Below are positions 36,600-44,153 of a stretch of DNA of 64,000 nucleotides, in pieces; within the stretch, counting starts at the first letter, position 1; every line of letters begins with the position of its first letter. Below the pieces are notes generated by a model, which was not told the origin of the DNA, ran no database searches, and was given only the letters and a program-made list of their open reading frames with translations. The stretch comes from Mesorhizobium sp. B4-1-3 (lineage in GTDB: Bacteria; Pseudomonadota; Alphaproteobacteria; Rhizobiales; Rhizobiaceae). Position numbers and translations under genes: made by a program. The stretch covers positions 1 through 64,000 of the forward strand of contig NZ_VFTG01000023.1 of assembly GCF_006439355.1 (NCBI RefSeq). Direction: 5' to 3'.

Positions 36600-36818
36600 A
36601 TGAAGACGATAGCGACGTACGATTCGGCTGCCGGGACCTTCACGCTGGAGAAGGGCGTCTGGCGAGGAACATTCCCGGTCGCGGACTTGCCGAAGTGGCT
36701 GAACTTCTATCGCCAGCAGATGGAGCGGTATCCAGCGCATGCAGGCAACTACGCGCATGATGTGGAAGCGCTCGAAGCATTGGCGGCCGAACTCCGCAGT
36801 CGGTCAGCCTGTGGATAG
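36600..36818 (+). CDS. Hypothetical small protein
   Basis: This 72-residue frame begins MKTIATYDSAAGTFTLEKG, with PVADLPKWLNFYRQQMERYP later. The protein-like composition suggests a real gene, but I know no family. The frame is open upstream to 36441 (an ATG at 36519 overlaps the divergent KTSC start). Its stop lies inside a 26-base element repeated at 37117-37142. Confidence 0.45.
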   Translation: MKTIATYDSAAGTFTLEKGVWRGTFPVADLPKWLNFYRQQMERYPAHAGNYAHDVEALEALAAELRSRSACG

Positions 36819-36834
36819 TAACCGCCTATTCACC
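36809..36834. repeat. Degenerate 26-base direct repeat, copy 1
   Basis: CTGTGGATAGTAACCGCC followed by TATTCACC matches copy 2 at 37117-37142 at 23 of 26 positions. Both copies lie at or just after the stop of a small plus-strand gene. Confidence 0.6.
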
Positions 36835-36923
36835 TACCCCGGCGCACGGAGCCCATACTGACTGAGAGTCCGGAACAAGGCCTCGCGATCATCGTTGGTC
36901 GGTGACCGATCGGAGCGCAGTGC

Positions 36924-37115
36924 ATGAAAAGCTATGTGGTGGAGACAATGGCCGGTGAAGTCGTGACAGCCCATCGAATAGTGACAGCCGAAACGCCGCT
37001 GGACGCCGCCAGAATCGGAACCGGCCGCGAGGTCCATGAGAGACGCGACGAGATGGAGTGGGTGCGAGTGACCGAAGAGGCCGACGCAGCCGTGTTTTGG
37101 TTCGCTTTCAAATGA
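36924..37115 (+). CDS. Hypothetical small protein
   Basis: This 63-residue protein begins MKSYVVETMAGEVVTAHRI and ends DAAVFWFAFK. GGAGC lies eight bases before the ATG. There is no recognised family; the pattern suggests a small beta-rich protein. It lies between the two copies of a 26-base repeat in an accessory stretch. Confidence 0.55.
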   Translation: MKSYVVETMAGEVVTAHRIVTAETPLDAARIGTGREVHERRDEMEWVRVTEEADAAVFWFAFK

Positions 37116-37116
37116 T

Positions 37117-37142
37117 CTGTGGATAGTTACCGCCCGTTCACC
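37117..37142. repeat. Degenerate 26-base direct repeat, copy 2
   Basis: CTGTGGATAGTTACCGCC followed by CGTTCACC; see the copy at 36809-36834. The pair may mark duplication of a small-gene unit. Confidence 0.6.
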
Positions 37143-37576
37143 ACGTCACCGCATGGTCATTGAAGGCACCAACGGCGTGCCTAGTCTGGTCTTGCCTCAA
37201 TTGAGACGCGCCCCCGCCCAAAGCTGGCGGCCGACGCTTTCATGTTACGGACCCCAAATCCCAAGTATGCGTCGGCCGCCGGTCTTTTTCGACGAATAAA
37301 GGCGCCGAATGAAGCGATCGGTCGCTTCAGGCTGTTTTGGGCTCGATACGGCGACAACTGCGCGGCGCGCTAGACCCTGCGCCGCTCGCCTCAAGATGTC
37401 CACGGCGTTTGCATGCCGCAGGTTGAGGGCCACCTGTAATCTTATTGCGGCGAGCAAAATTGTCACAGGAATAGATGAATCCGCATGGTTCATGCGGCAT
37501 ACAACAAATGTTAATGCCGATTGTTCCTGAGTAGAAGAACCGATATGGCGCACGGTTAACGAGGGGCTCAGGGGCG
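37143..37576. other. Gene-poor stretch
   Basis: These 434 bases hold no gene I can support. A minus-strand frame at 37245-37553 is open but has no recognisable features. The end of the stretch contains GAGGGGCTCAGGGG, the ribosome-binding region for the next small gene. Confidence 0.35.
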
Positions 37577-37768
37577 ATGAAGATGCGGCACAACGGTTTT
37601 GCCACGCCGGAACAGCTGGCGATACTTACCGAAGCCCTTAAGGAACTTGGAGCCGAACTCCCGCTGGACAGCCCCGAGCGCGAGACGCTGGCAGCGGAAA
37701 TCATGACGCTGTTTGAGAACGGGATTGAAACGGTGGACGAGTTAAAGGCAGCGCTGTCCAACGCATGA
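37577..37768 (+). CDS. Hypothetical small helical protein
   Basis: This 63-residue protein contains TPEQLAILTEALKELGAEL and IMTLFENGIETVDELKAALSN, reading as amphipathic helices. GAGGGGCTCAGGGG precedes the ATG. It ends exactly at the A-rich arm of the terminator shared with the convergent peptide operon. There is no known function. Confidence 0.6.
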   Translation: MKMRHNGFATPEQLAILTEALKELGAELPLDSPERETLAAEIMTLFENGIETVDELKAALSNA

Positions 37769-37799
37769 AAAAAGCCCGCCGGGCGGTGAGCCGACGGGC
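37768..37799 (-). terminator. Rho-independent terminator of the RiPP-like peptide operon
   Basis: On the minus strand GCCCGTCGG and CCGGCGGGC form a 9-bp stem with one G-U pair and an 8-base loop, followed by TTTTTT. It ends the transcript of the two peptide genes at 37823-38085 and may also serve the convergent gene ending at 37768. Confidence 0.8.
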
Positions 37800-37822
37800 C
37801 TCAAATTTTCAGTCCTTAGCCA

Positions 37823-37915
37823 TCATCCGATGGCAGGCGGTACCGACGGTCCAGCAACGATGGCAGAAAGCTTGGCCTTGCGAACAAGAACGGGCTTTTC
37901 ATAGGTCTTTTTCAT
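37823..37915 (-). CDS. 30-residue RiPP-precursor-like peptide
   Basis: The reverse strand encodes a 30-residue peptide beginning MKKTYEKPVLVRKAKLSAIV and ending with a short Gly/Pro/Ser-rich tail (AGPSVPPAIG). The YEKPxLxRxxxLSxV pattern resembles the leader part of lasso-type and other proteobacterial RiPP precursors, and similar peptides are annotated as putative RiPP precursors in Mesorhizobium. GGAGAG lies six bases before the ATG. It is 17 bases downstream of a small secreted peptide gene and is followed by a strong terminator. No maturation enzyme is next to it. The coding assignment is good; the RiPP assignment is inference. Confidence 0.68.
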   Translation of the reverse strand: MKKTYEKPVLVRKAKLSAIVAGPSVPPAIG

Positions 37916-37932
37916 CAAATCTCTCCAGAGCT

Positions 37933-38085
37933 TTAATTGCCGCCGGGCCGGCTATCCGCGGAACGATCACCGCAGCGCGATCCGTCGGAGGCCGTGTCAT
38001 AGTCATGTTGGCAGTTTCCAGCAAACGATGCCGTCGAGGCACCCAGCGCGCTGACTAACAGCGCGATGAACATAAAGATTCGCAT
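37933..38085 (-). CDS. 50-residue secreted Cys-containing peptide
   Basis: The reverse strand encodes a 50-residue protein with a signal peptide MRIFMFIALLVSALGASTAS and predicted cleavage near SFAG. A mature part of about 27 residues follows (NCQHDYDTASDGSRCGDRSA and then DSRPGGN), containing two Cys. Small proteins with a TASDGSRCGDRxADxRPGG-like tail are, from memory, widespread in rhizobia and of unknown function. AAGGGGG lies before the ATG. It heads a two-gene operon with the RiPP-like peptide. Confidence 0.72.
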   Translation of the reverse strand: MRIFMFIALLVSALGASTASFAGNCQHDYDTASDGSRCGDRSADSRPGGN

Positions 38086-38176
38086 TCAAACCCCCTTATT
38101 GGTTGCGCGGCTAAGTTGAACTTGTCCGGCGGCGGGGTCAAGCCAGGGTTTATTTCCGCCGCTGTTCGTCGACACA

Positions 38177-38206
38177 AAGAAAACCCGCCGGCCGGAGCCA
38201 GCGGGT
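38177..38206 (-). terminator. Hairpin terminator for the minus-strand small-gene pair
   Basis: CCCGCCGGC and GCCAGCGGG form a 9-bp stem with one mismatch and loop CGGA, and the next outer bases also pair. On the minus strand it is followed by TTTCTTTG. It lies about 70 bases after the stop of the gene at 38277-38570. Confidence 0.65.
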
Positions 38207-38276
38207 GAGGTAAAGGGTTGGAATGACCAGGAGCCAACCTGGCAATTCTCAAGTCGGCAAGCGCCAAAAGGTTCCG

Positions 38277-38570
38277 TCAGGGCACGCCTTGCTTACGCCT
38301 CAGTTCGTCGACCCCGCGCTTCATGTCTTGGATGACGTCGCGGGCTCCACACACGGCGCCGAAGTACTGACGGAGTTCGCTCAGCTGGCGGTTGAAGTCG
38401 GCGGCTGGCCGGTGGGTCGCCCGATTCCGCTCCACCCATTCGTTTCGCGTCGCGCTACCAGCTCGCAGGTCACGATGGCCCTCGACTCCGCGCTGGGCGC
38501 GCCAGTCCAATTCCTGACACGACACGGTAGTGGCGAGATCCTTGAAGTTCTGCGATGTCTGCTTGTTCAT
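38277..38570 (-). CDS. Hypothetical protein, predicted helical
   Basis: This 97-residue protein begins MNKQTSQNFKDLATTVSCQE and ends DVIQDMKRGVDELRRKQGVP, with charged helical stretches. It overlaps the upstream membrane-protein gene by ATGA and is followed by a terminator, which supports it being real. There is no recognised family. The pair could be one ancestral membrane-anchored coiled-coil protein split by a frameshift. Confidence 0.45.
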   Translation of the reverse strand: MNKQTSQNFKDLATTVSCQELDWRAQRGVEGHRDLRAGSATRNEWVERNRATHRPAADFNRQLSELRQYFGAVCGARDVIQDMKRGVDELRRKQGVP

Positions 38571-38773
38571 CTCGATGATCGAGCCATTAGGTCGGTCGTC
38601 GCATCGCGGATCGGCAGATAGGCGAGGCCGCCAAGCATCGCGGCGAAGATCAGCGCCAAACCAAGCGGCTCCCAGTGGCTCGATGCGCTCGGCGAGCGTG
38701 CGAAGTTCAGGCTGTTGAACCGTACGCCGCCGAGTTGCACGCGCGACGATGGGCTCAAGACAAAAGGGGCCAT
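38567..38773 (-). CDS. Hypothetical small membrane protein
   Basis: This 68-residue protein has one clear transmembrane segment (LGLALIFAAMLGGLAYLPI, about residues 37-55) near the C-terminus. It overlaps the next gene by ATGA and lies 17 bases upstream of the lysR stop, in the same direction as lysR. The function is unknown. Confidence 0.42.
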   Translation of the reverse strand: MAPFVLSPSSRVQLGGVRFNSLNFARSPSASSHWEPLGLALIFAAMLGGLAYLPIRDATTDLMARSSR

Positions 38774-38790
38774 CTGCAGCGCCGGTCCCT

Positions 38791-39702
38791 TTAGTCGCTG
38801 TCGGGTCTTGAAAATGCGGCGATGATCGCCTCGAGCGACACGTTCAACGCGCCGGAGAACGTGCGGCCCTTCTGCCAGACCGCGACATAGTGATAAAGCC
38901 CCGACGGTTCCACGGGCCTCGCTTCGAGGTGAAAGGCAGCGTACTCGCGCGCGATGATCTCATTGGTTATCGCAATGCCGAGGCCCGCCGAGACATATCC
39001 GGCCTCGTGACCGTTGCAATCGAACTCGACCAGTATGTCGGGCTCCGCGCCGGCGAAGCGCAGGGCATTGAAATTCATCTGGTGGGCAGCGAATTGTGGA
39101 TCGATATCGACGATGGTCTCGCCGGCGAGATCCTCGGCATCGACGTGGGCCTGGCTCGAAAACCGGTGGCCGGGAGGAAAGATGCAGACGTTGCGCGCCG
39201 ATCCGAGCGGGGCCCATTCGAACAGGCGCGGGTCGAGCGGCAATCTCGAGATGCCGAGATCGGCGCGGCCGGCCAGGATGTGCTCGCCGATCTGGTCGTA
39301 GCTGCCCGAGATGGAACGCACATTCGAGGCGGTCCTGGCATGGATGATGGCAACCACCTTCGGCAGGGTGACGAAACCGAAGACCGATGGGGCGGCGATC
39401 GCGATCCGCTGCTTTTCTTCATTCTTCATCGCGAAGATGGATGCTTCCAGCCGCCCGAGCGACGTCAGCGCCATTTCGACGTTGCGCAGCAACTCCCAGG
39501 CCTCGAGCAGCGGCACGATGCGGTTGGCGGACCGTTTGAAAAGGGTGAGGCCGATGGTCGCCTCGAGCTGCTTGACATGCTGGCTAACGGCGGGCTGGCT
39601 GATGCCGAGCTCGGCAGCGGCCCGTCGTGTCGAGCCGGTTCGAAGAACGGCGCGAAAGACTTGCAACTGACGGAACTTGAAGCCGCCTGGCAGCAATTCC
39701 AT
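38791..39702 (-). CDS. LysR-family transcriptional regulator
   Basis: This 303-residue LysR protein has the N-terminal winged helix GFKFRQLQVFRAVLRTGSTR then AAELGISQPAVSQHVKQLE (about residues 7-50) and a co-inducer domain with AGRADLGISRLPLDP. It resembles opine/amino-acid regulators such as NocR/OccR in domain pattern. The ATG at 39702 has GGAAGGAG at the right distance; the frame is open further upstream to 39903 but without coding character. It is divergent from the small XRE regulator and the amino-acid importer, which it may control. Confidence 0.87.
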   Translation of the reverse strand: MELLPGGFKFRQLQVFRAVLRTGSTRRAAAELGISQPAVSQHVKQLEATIGLTLFKRSANRIVPLLEAWELLRNVEMALTSLGRLEASIFAMKNEEKQRIAIAAPSVFGFVTLPKVVAIIHARTASNVRSISGSYDQIGEHILAGRADLGISRLPLDPRLFEWAPLGSARNVCIFPPGHRFSSQAHVDAEDLAGETIVDIDPQFAAHQMNFNALRFAGAEPDILVEFDCNGHEAGYVSAGLGIAITNEIIAREYAAFHLEARPVEPSGLYHYVAVWQKGRTFSGALNVSLEAIIAAFSRPDSD

Positions 39703-39824
39703 TGCCTGCGCTCCTTCCAACGGGTGGGCCGAGCCCTTTGCGGTCGCTGCCTGGCAGACGCTGGGCCAAGACCTGCGGACGCCGCGCCTGAGATCATGCG
39801 CGATCCCGGAACGCTGTATAATAT

Positions 39825-39840
39825 AGTCACTATAGTGACT
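39825..39840. promoter_or_regulatory. 16-bp perfect palindrome between lysR and XRE genes
   Basis: AGTCACTATAGTGACT is exactly self-complementary. It lies 35 bases before the XRE-regulator start and about 120 bases upstream of lysR, next to AT-rich TATAATATA. It is a good candidate operator for the XRE protein. Confidence 0.7.
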
Positions 39841-39875
39841 GGTAAAGCTGAAGATTTGCTTATCGCTATGCGCGC

Positions 39876-40097
39876 ATGCGCCTGGCGGAGATTTTTGGAG
39901 CAAACGTTCGCAGGGTCCGCCTGAAGCGCGGAATGACCCTGGAGTCGCTGGCGACCGAAGCGGGCCTCGCCTACAGCTATATGGGCGGCATCGAACGCGG
40001 GCAGAAAAACCCTAGCCTGGACGTGGCCGAGAGGATCGCCAAGGCGCTGGAGTGCGATCCCGTCAATCTCCTCCGCATGACCTCAGCAGACAAATAG
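39876..40097 (+). CDS. Small XRE-family transcriptional regulator
   Basis: This 73-residue protein consists of one HTH_XRE domain (VRRVRLKRGMTLESLATEAG, then YMGGIERGQKNPSLDVAERI). It probably binds the palindrome just upstream and represses itself. This size is typical of controller proteins (C proteins) of restriction systems and of small phage-like repressors; no restriction genes are adjacent. Confidence 0.85.
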   Translation: MRLAEIFGANVRRVRLKRGMTLESLATEAGLAYSYMGGIERGQKNPSLDVAERIAKALECDPVNLLRMTSADK

Positions 40098-40483
40098 CCG
40101 GCTCCAAGATCAGGAGCCCGCCCCTCGATCGCCTCCATCCCCAAATAGCGGAGACCAGCGCGCGGGCCGGGCCCGCGCATAGGCTTTGCTCGTCAGGCTT
40201 GCAAAGCGCCGGCTGCCTTTCTTTGCGGCGCAACGCCGGTCGAGCGACCGTCGCACAGCGAAAATCTCTCCCAGTTTAAACCTCAGGCTATAATGATCGC
40301 TTATAGCAAAAATTATAAAATTTATAGATTGAACGCCTATGAGGCGGGTCATAGCATAATACTAATCCGCCGATTAACCCAGAATTATTTGGGATAAAAA
40401 CCACAATCACAGGTATGCCTGCCAGTTTTGACATTCACGACGGCGGCATGCTTTAGCGTATTGCACTTCAAGGAAAACGCCCG
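40098..40483. other. Intergenic region before the amino-acid importer
   Basis: This is a stretch of 386 bases without a supported gene. Its second half is markedly AT-rich (AATTATAAAATTTATAGATT near 40308-40329), unlike the surroundings, and probably holds the importer promoter. Confidence 0.4.
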
Positions 40484-41143
40484 ATGGGTGGTTTTACTGC
40501 TCAATTTGCTGTCGCCCTCACCGTCACCATCAGCCTTGGGCTGATCAGCGGCTGCCTGGGCACGGCCGCCGGATTGCTTCTGGCGATCTCGAGAGGCATG
40601 ACGCACCCGCCGCTCGCCCGCATCGTGACGGCCTACACCACGATTGTGCGGGGCGTGCCTGAGCTTCTCATCATCCTGCTCATCTATTTCGGCGGGACCA
40701 CGCTCGCGAGCAGGCTGGCCGGGCGCTATGTCGAGGTGAACGCGTTCAGTGCCGGTGTCATCGCGCTTTCGGTGGTTTTCAGCGGCTATGCGACCGAAGT
40801 GTTCCGAGGCGCGATTGCCGCGGTGCCCGCCGGCCAGACCGAAGCTGCCAAGGCGCTTGGCCTGGGCGCCTGGCAGCGCTGGCTTCTCGTCATCGGCCCG
40901 CAGATGCTGCGGCTGGCGCTGCCGGCCTATGGCAACCTCTGGATCTCGCTGTTCAAGGACACCGCACTCGTCTCGATCGTCGGCCTGACCGACATCATGC
41001 GCGTCGCCTATGTCGGGGCCGGGTCGCTGCGCGCGCCGTTGACCTTCTATCTGGCGGCATCAGCCCTCTACCTGTCGCTGACCACCCTCACCCTTTTGTC
41101 GATCCGCGTCGCGGAGCGGCGCTATCCCGCTCTTGGCCATTAG
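40484..41143 (+). CDS. Polar amino acid/opine ABC transporter permease (HisQ type)
   Basis: This 219-residue permease has the EAA-loop segment AAKALGLGAWQRWLLVIGPQ and IVRGVPELLIILLIYFG, characteristic of His/Arg/octopine importers (HisQ/OccQ). Five hydrophobic helices are visible. The next gene starts 13 bases later. No ATPase gene accompanies the operon in this window. Confidence 0.86.
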   Translation: MGGFTAQFAVALTVTISLGLISGCLGTAAGLLLAISRGMTHPPLARIVTAYTTIVRGVPELLIILLIYFGGTTLASRLAGRYVEVNAFSAGVIALSVVFSGYATEVFRGAIAAVPAGQTEAAKALGLGAWQRWLLVIGPQMLRLALPAYGNLWISLFKDTALVSIVGLTDIMRVAYVGAGSLRAPLTFYLAASALYLSLTTLTLLSIRVAERRYPALGH

Positions 41144-41156
41144 GAGGGCGCGCGCC

Positions 41157-41906
41157 ATGAATTTCGGTCTGATGCTCGAGGCGGTCGCTGTCCTGCCTTC
41201 GGGCATCGCGCTGACGCTGACCCTGACTGTGCTTTCGTTGACCGCCGGATTTCTTCTGTCGGTGCCGCTGGCCTTCGTGCGCGCCTTCGGGCGTCCGGGC
41301 TTCTCGGGCGCGGCGCTGGCCTACACCTATGTCGTTCGCGGCACGCCGATGCTGGTGCAGCTCTTCCTGATCTATTACGGCCTCGGCCAGATCGAGGCGG
41401 TGCGGGCAAGCGTCTTCTGGGTGGTGCTGCGCGACCCCTTCTGGTGCGCGCTGCTTGCTTTTTCGCTGAACAGCGCCGCCCACACGACGGAGATCCTGGC
41501 GCGCGGTCTCCAGTCGGTGCCGAGGGGCGTCATCGAAGCGGCCTCATCGCTCGGGCTGAAGCGTCTCCAGACTGCCCGTCTGGTCACCTTCCCGATCGCC
41601 TTCCGGATCTCGCTCCCGGCATATGGTAACGAGGTGGTGGGCATGATCAAGGGCTCGTCGCTGGCGAGCACCGTGACGCTGCTCGAGATCACAGGCATGG
41701 CCAGGCAGATGGTTTCGACGACCTTCGCGCCCTACGAGATCTTCATCGTCGCCGGAGCGATCTACCTGCTGTTGACGTCGATTGCCGTGAAAGCAACGCA
41801 ATTCCTGGAACGCAGGCTTTCGACAGAGCGGCCGCCAGCACAGCGGTCGAGATCACGATGGCGCCCGCCCCTGCCCGGCCAAGGCCTCACAACGCCGCTA
41901 CCCTGA
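41157..41906 (+). CDS. Polar amino acid/opine ABC transporter permease (HisM type)
   Basis: This 249-residue permease contains YVVRGTPMLVQLFLIYYGLG and the EAA loop EAASSLGLKRLQTARLVTFP. It ends with a basic, proline-rich tail (PAQRSRSRWRPPLPG). GGAGGG precedes the ATG. It pairs with the HisQ-type protein to form the channel. Confidence 0.86.
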   Translation: MNFGLMLEAVAVLPSGIALTLTLTVLSLTAGFLLSVPLAFVRAFGRPGFSGAALAYTYVVRGTPMLVQLFLIYYGLGQIEAVRASVFWVVLRDPFWCALLAFSLNSAAHTTEILARGLQSVPRGVIEAASSLGLKRLQTARLVTFPIAFRISLPAYGNEVVGMIKGSSLASTVTLLEITGMARQMVSTTFAPYEIFIVAGAIYLLLTSIAVKATQFLERRLSTERPPAQRSRSRWRPPLPGQGLTTPLP

Positions 41907-41960
41907 CGGCGCGCCGCTCCAGAAGCTCCACCCAAGTCCAAATCATAGAAGAGGTGCATC

Positions 41961-42809
41961 ATGCGCATACCCCTGGCTATTGCTGCCGCTATCGCAGCGC
42001 TGACGCCGGCCTTCCCGGCCAGCGCAGAGAGCGAACGCGTCGTAACCATCGCCTCCGAAGGCGCCTCGCCGCCCTGGGACGGAACAGACGACAAGGGCGA
42101 GCTCTATGGCTACGACATCGATGTCGGCCGAGAGCTTTGCCGCCGCATCGCGATCAAATGCACGTTCGTGCCGCAGGACTGGGACGGGATCATCCCGGCG
42201 CTGCTGGTGGGCAAGTTCGACGTCATCATGTCGGGCATGGCGATCACCGAGAAGCGCAAGCAGTCGATCGCCTTCTCCGTCCCCTACGCCAGCGGCTTCA
42301 ACCAGTTCGTGGTGCGCAAGGAGCTCGGTCTCGATCCCGGCGACACCGGTCAGAAGATCAATCTGTCGATCATCGGGGACAAGGAGAAGGCTGCGATCGA
42401 ACGCCTGCGCTCGACGCTCGGGGGAAAGGCGATCGCGGTGCTGCGCTCGTCGAATTCGGAAGCGGTGGTGAAGCAGCTCATGGGCGATGTCGTGACGATC
42501 CGCAGCTATGACAGCCTGGACAATATGAAGCTCGACCTTGCAGCCGGCCGGGTCGACGGCGGCCTTGCCGACTATTTCACGTGGCGGGATTTCCTGGAGA
42601 CGCCGTCAGGTTCGGGGGCAGCGTTCTTCGGCCCCGAACTGAAGGGCGGCCTGTGGGGACCTGGCGTCGGCGCCGGCATGCGCAAGGACGACACCGAGCT
42701 GCTCACCAAGTTCAACGAGGCGATAGAGGCCGCGACGAAGGACGGGACGATCAAGGCGCTCAGCCTGAAATGGTTCAAGACCGACATCTCGCCGGCGGCC
42801 TCGAACTGA
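41961..42809 (+). CDS. Amino acid ABC transporter substrate-binding protein
   Basis: This 282-residue SBP_bac_3 family protein has the signal peptide MRIPLAIAAAIAALTPAFPA. The mature part contains GYDIDVGRELCRRIAIKC, WDGIIPALLVGKFDVIMSGM and ITEKRKQSIAFSVPYASGF, all diagnostic of the lysine-arginine-ornithine/histidine class. A positively charged amino acid or an opine is a likely ligand. It follows the two permeases and precedes a CapA-like gene. Confidence 0.87.
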   Translation: MRIPLAIAAAIAALTPAFPASAESERVVTIASEGASPPWDGTDDKGELYGYDIDVGRELCRRIAIKCTFVPQDWDGIIPALLVGKFDVIMSGMAITEKRKQSIAFSVPYASGFNQFVVRKELGLDPGDTGQKINLSIIGDKEKAAIERLRSTLGGKAIAVLRSSNSEAVVKQLMGDVVTIRSYDSLDNMKLDLAAGRVDGGLADYFTWRDFLETPSGSGAAFFGPELKGGLWGPGVGAGMRKDDTELLTKFNEAIEAATKDGTIKALSLKWFKTDISPAASN

Positions 42810-42884
42810 GCCTGCGCCGAACCCACACCCGACGCGGCGCCGGCTTCTAACCCGGCCCGCCCTCCCCTCCTTGAAGGTAAATTC

Positions 42885-44138
42885 ATGAAAGACCAGTTCT
42901 GCGCCGTCTTGACCGGCCAATCCCTGATCACGCGTGACGTCCGCGATGTCAAAGACGAGTGCTTCGCAGCCGTCATCGACTTCCTGCGCCAGGGCGATGT
43001 CGTGTTCACCAATTTCGAGTCGACCATCCTCGGCAATCATGGCGGCTGGGCGACCAAGGGCAGGTATTTCGGCTATTCCAGGGCCGAGGTGCTCGATACA
43101 TTGCAGGCGTTAGGCTTCAACGCGCTCGCGCTTGCCAACAACCACGCCTTCGATCTCGGCGCCGGCGGGATTCTCTCGACGCTTGAAGAAGTGGACCGCC
43201 GCGGCTTCCTTCATGCCGGCATCGGCACCGACGGGACCAGCGCCCGCAAGCCAGGCCGCCAGCATCTCGGCGGGCGAGAGGTCGCGCTTCTTGCGCTCGA
43301 TGCGGGGCCCGGCCCCGCAAGCATGTATGCCGAAGACCGCACCGCGTTCCGCCCTGCCCGCCCAGGCGTGAACCGACTCAAAACCGTGCGCAAGATCGGG
43401 GTGCCGGACGGGCATCTGCGCAGGCTGGCAAGGCTCGGCGAACATCTGCAGTGCTCGGCCTTCGAGCTCACCAACTACGCGCAGCCGGAGGATCCGCTGG
43501 AGGTGACGGCTGGCAAGGAGATCAATTTTTACGGCACCGTGTTCACGCAAGCCGCCGACTTCGGCCGGCTGATCGAGATCGATCCGGAGAGTGCGGACGC
43601 CCATTTGTCAGCGATCCGGCGAGCGGCAGCGCAGGGCGATTTCGTGATCGCCTACCTGCATCACCATCATTGGGAGCCAAGCTGGCAGGACGTGCCGCGC
43701 TGGGTGCGAAACTTCGCCCGGACCTGCATCGATGCCGGCGCCAGCCTCTTCGTCAGCCACGGCGCTCCGGTTCTCCAGGCGATGGAAATCTACAACGGCT
43801 CGGCGATCTTCTACGGGTTGGGCAACTTCCTCTTCCACGTCCACGCCGACGAAACCGAGTGGGATCCGCCGGAAGTCTGGCAAAGCATCGTCGCCGCCTG
43901 CCGCTATGATGCGGGCAACAGCCTCACGGAGATAGATCTTCTGCCCGTCACGATCGGCGCAGAGCCTCAGTCTCCCGGATCGGCGATAGGCAGCCTGGTG
44001 CCAGTCGCTGCCATGGGTGGCACAGCTCGGGAAATCCTCGAGGGATTCGCCAGGCGCTCGCGTGCATTCGGCGTCGAGATCGACATACACTCGGCCCGCG
44101 GCCGCATCGAAATCCCTGCCGCCAGAAAATTCGCCTGA
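42885..44138 (+). CDS. CapA (PGA_cap) family metallophosphatase-like protein
   Basis: This 417-residue protein of the poly-gamma-glutamate synthesis CapA fold has the family motifs VVFTNFESTIL, LALANNHAFDLG, VIAYLHHHHWEPSW, VSHGAPVLQAME and IFYGLGNFLF. There is no signal peptide, unlike CapA proteins of capsule operons, so a cytoplasmic hydrolase is likely. It lies 75 bases behind an amino-acid binding-protein gene; I infer that it processes the imported compound, perhaps a gamma-glutamyl or phosphorylated conjugate. Confidence 0.82.
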   Translation: MKDQFCAVLTGQSLITRDVRDVKDECFAAVIDFLRQGDVVFTNFESTILGNHGGWATKGRYFGYSRAEVLDTLQALGFNALALANNHAFDLGAGGILSTLEEVDRRGFLHAGIGTDGTSARKPGRQHLGGREVALLALDAGPGPASMYAEDRTAFRPARPGVNRLKTVRKIGVPDGHLRRLARLGEHLQCSAFELTNYAQPEDPLEVTAGKEINFYGTVFTQAADFGRLIEIDPESADAHLSAIRRAAAQGDFVIAYLHHHHWEPSWQDVPRWVRNFARTCIDAGASLFVSHGAPVLQAMEIYNGSAIFYGLGNFLFHVHADETEWDPPEVWQSIVAACRYDAGNSLTEIDLLPVTIGAEPQSPGSAIGSLVPVAAMGGTAREILEGFARRSRAFGVEIDIHSARGRIEIPAARKFA

Positions 44139-44153
44139 CAGCGCCAGCCGGCG

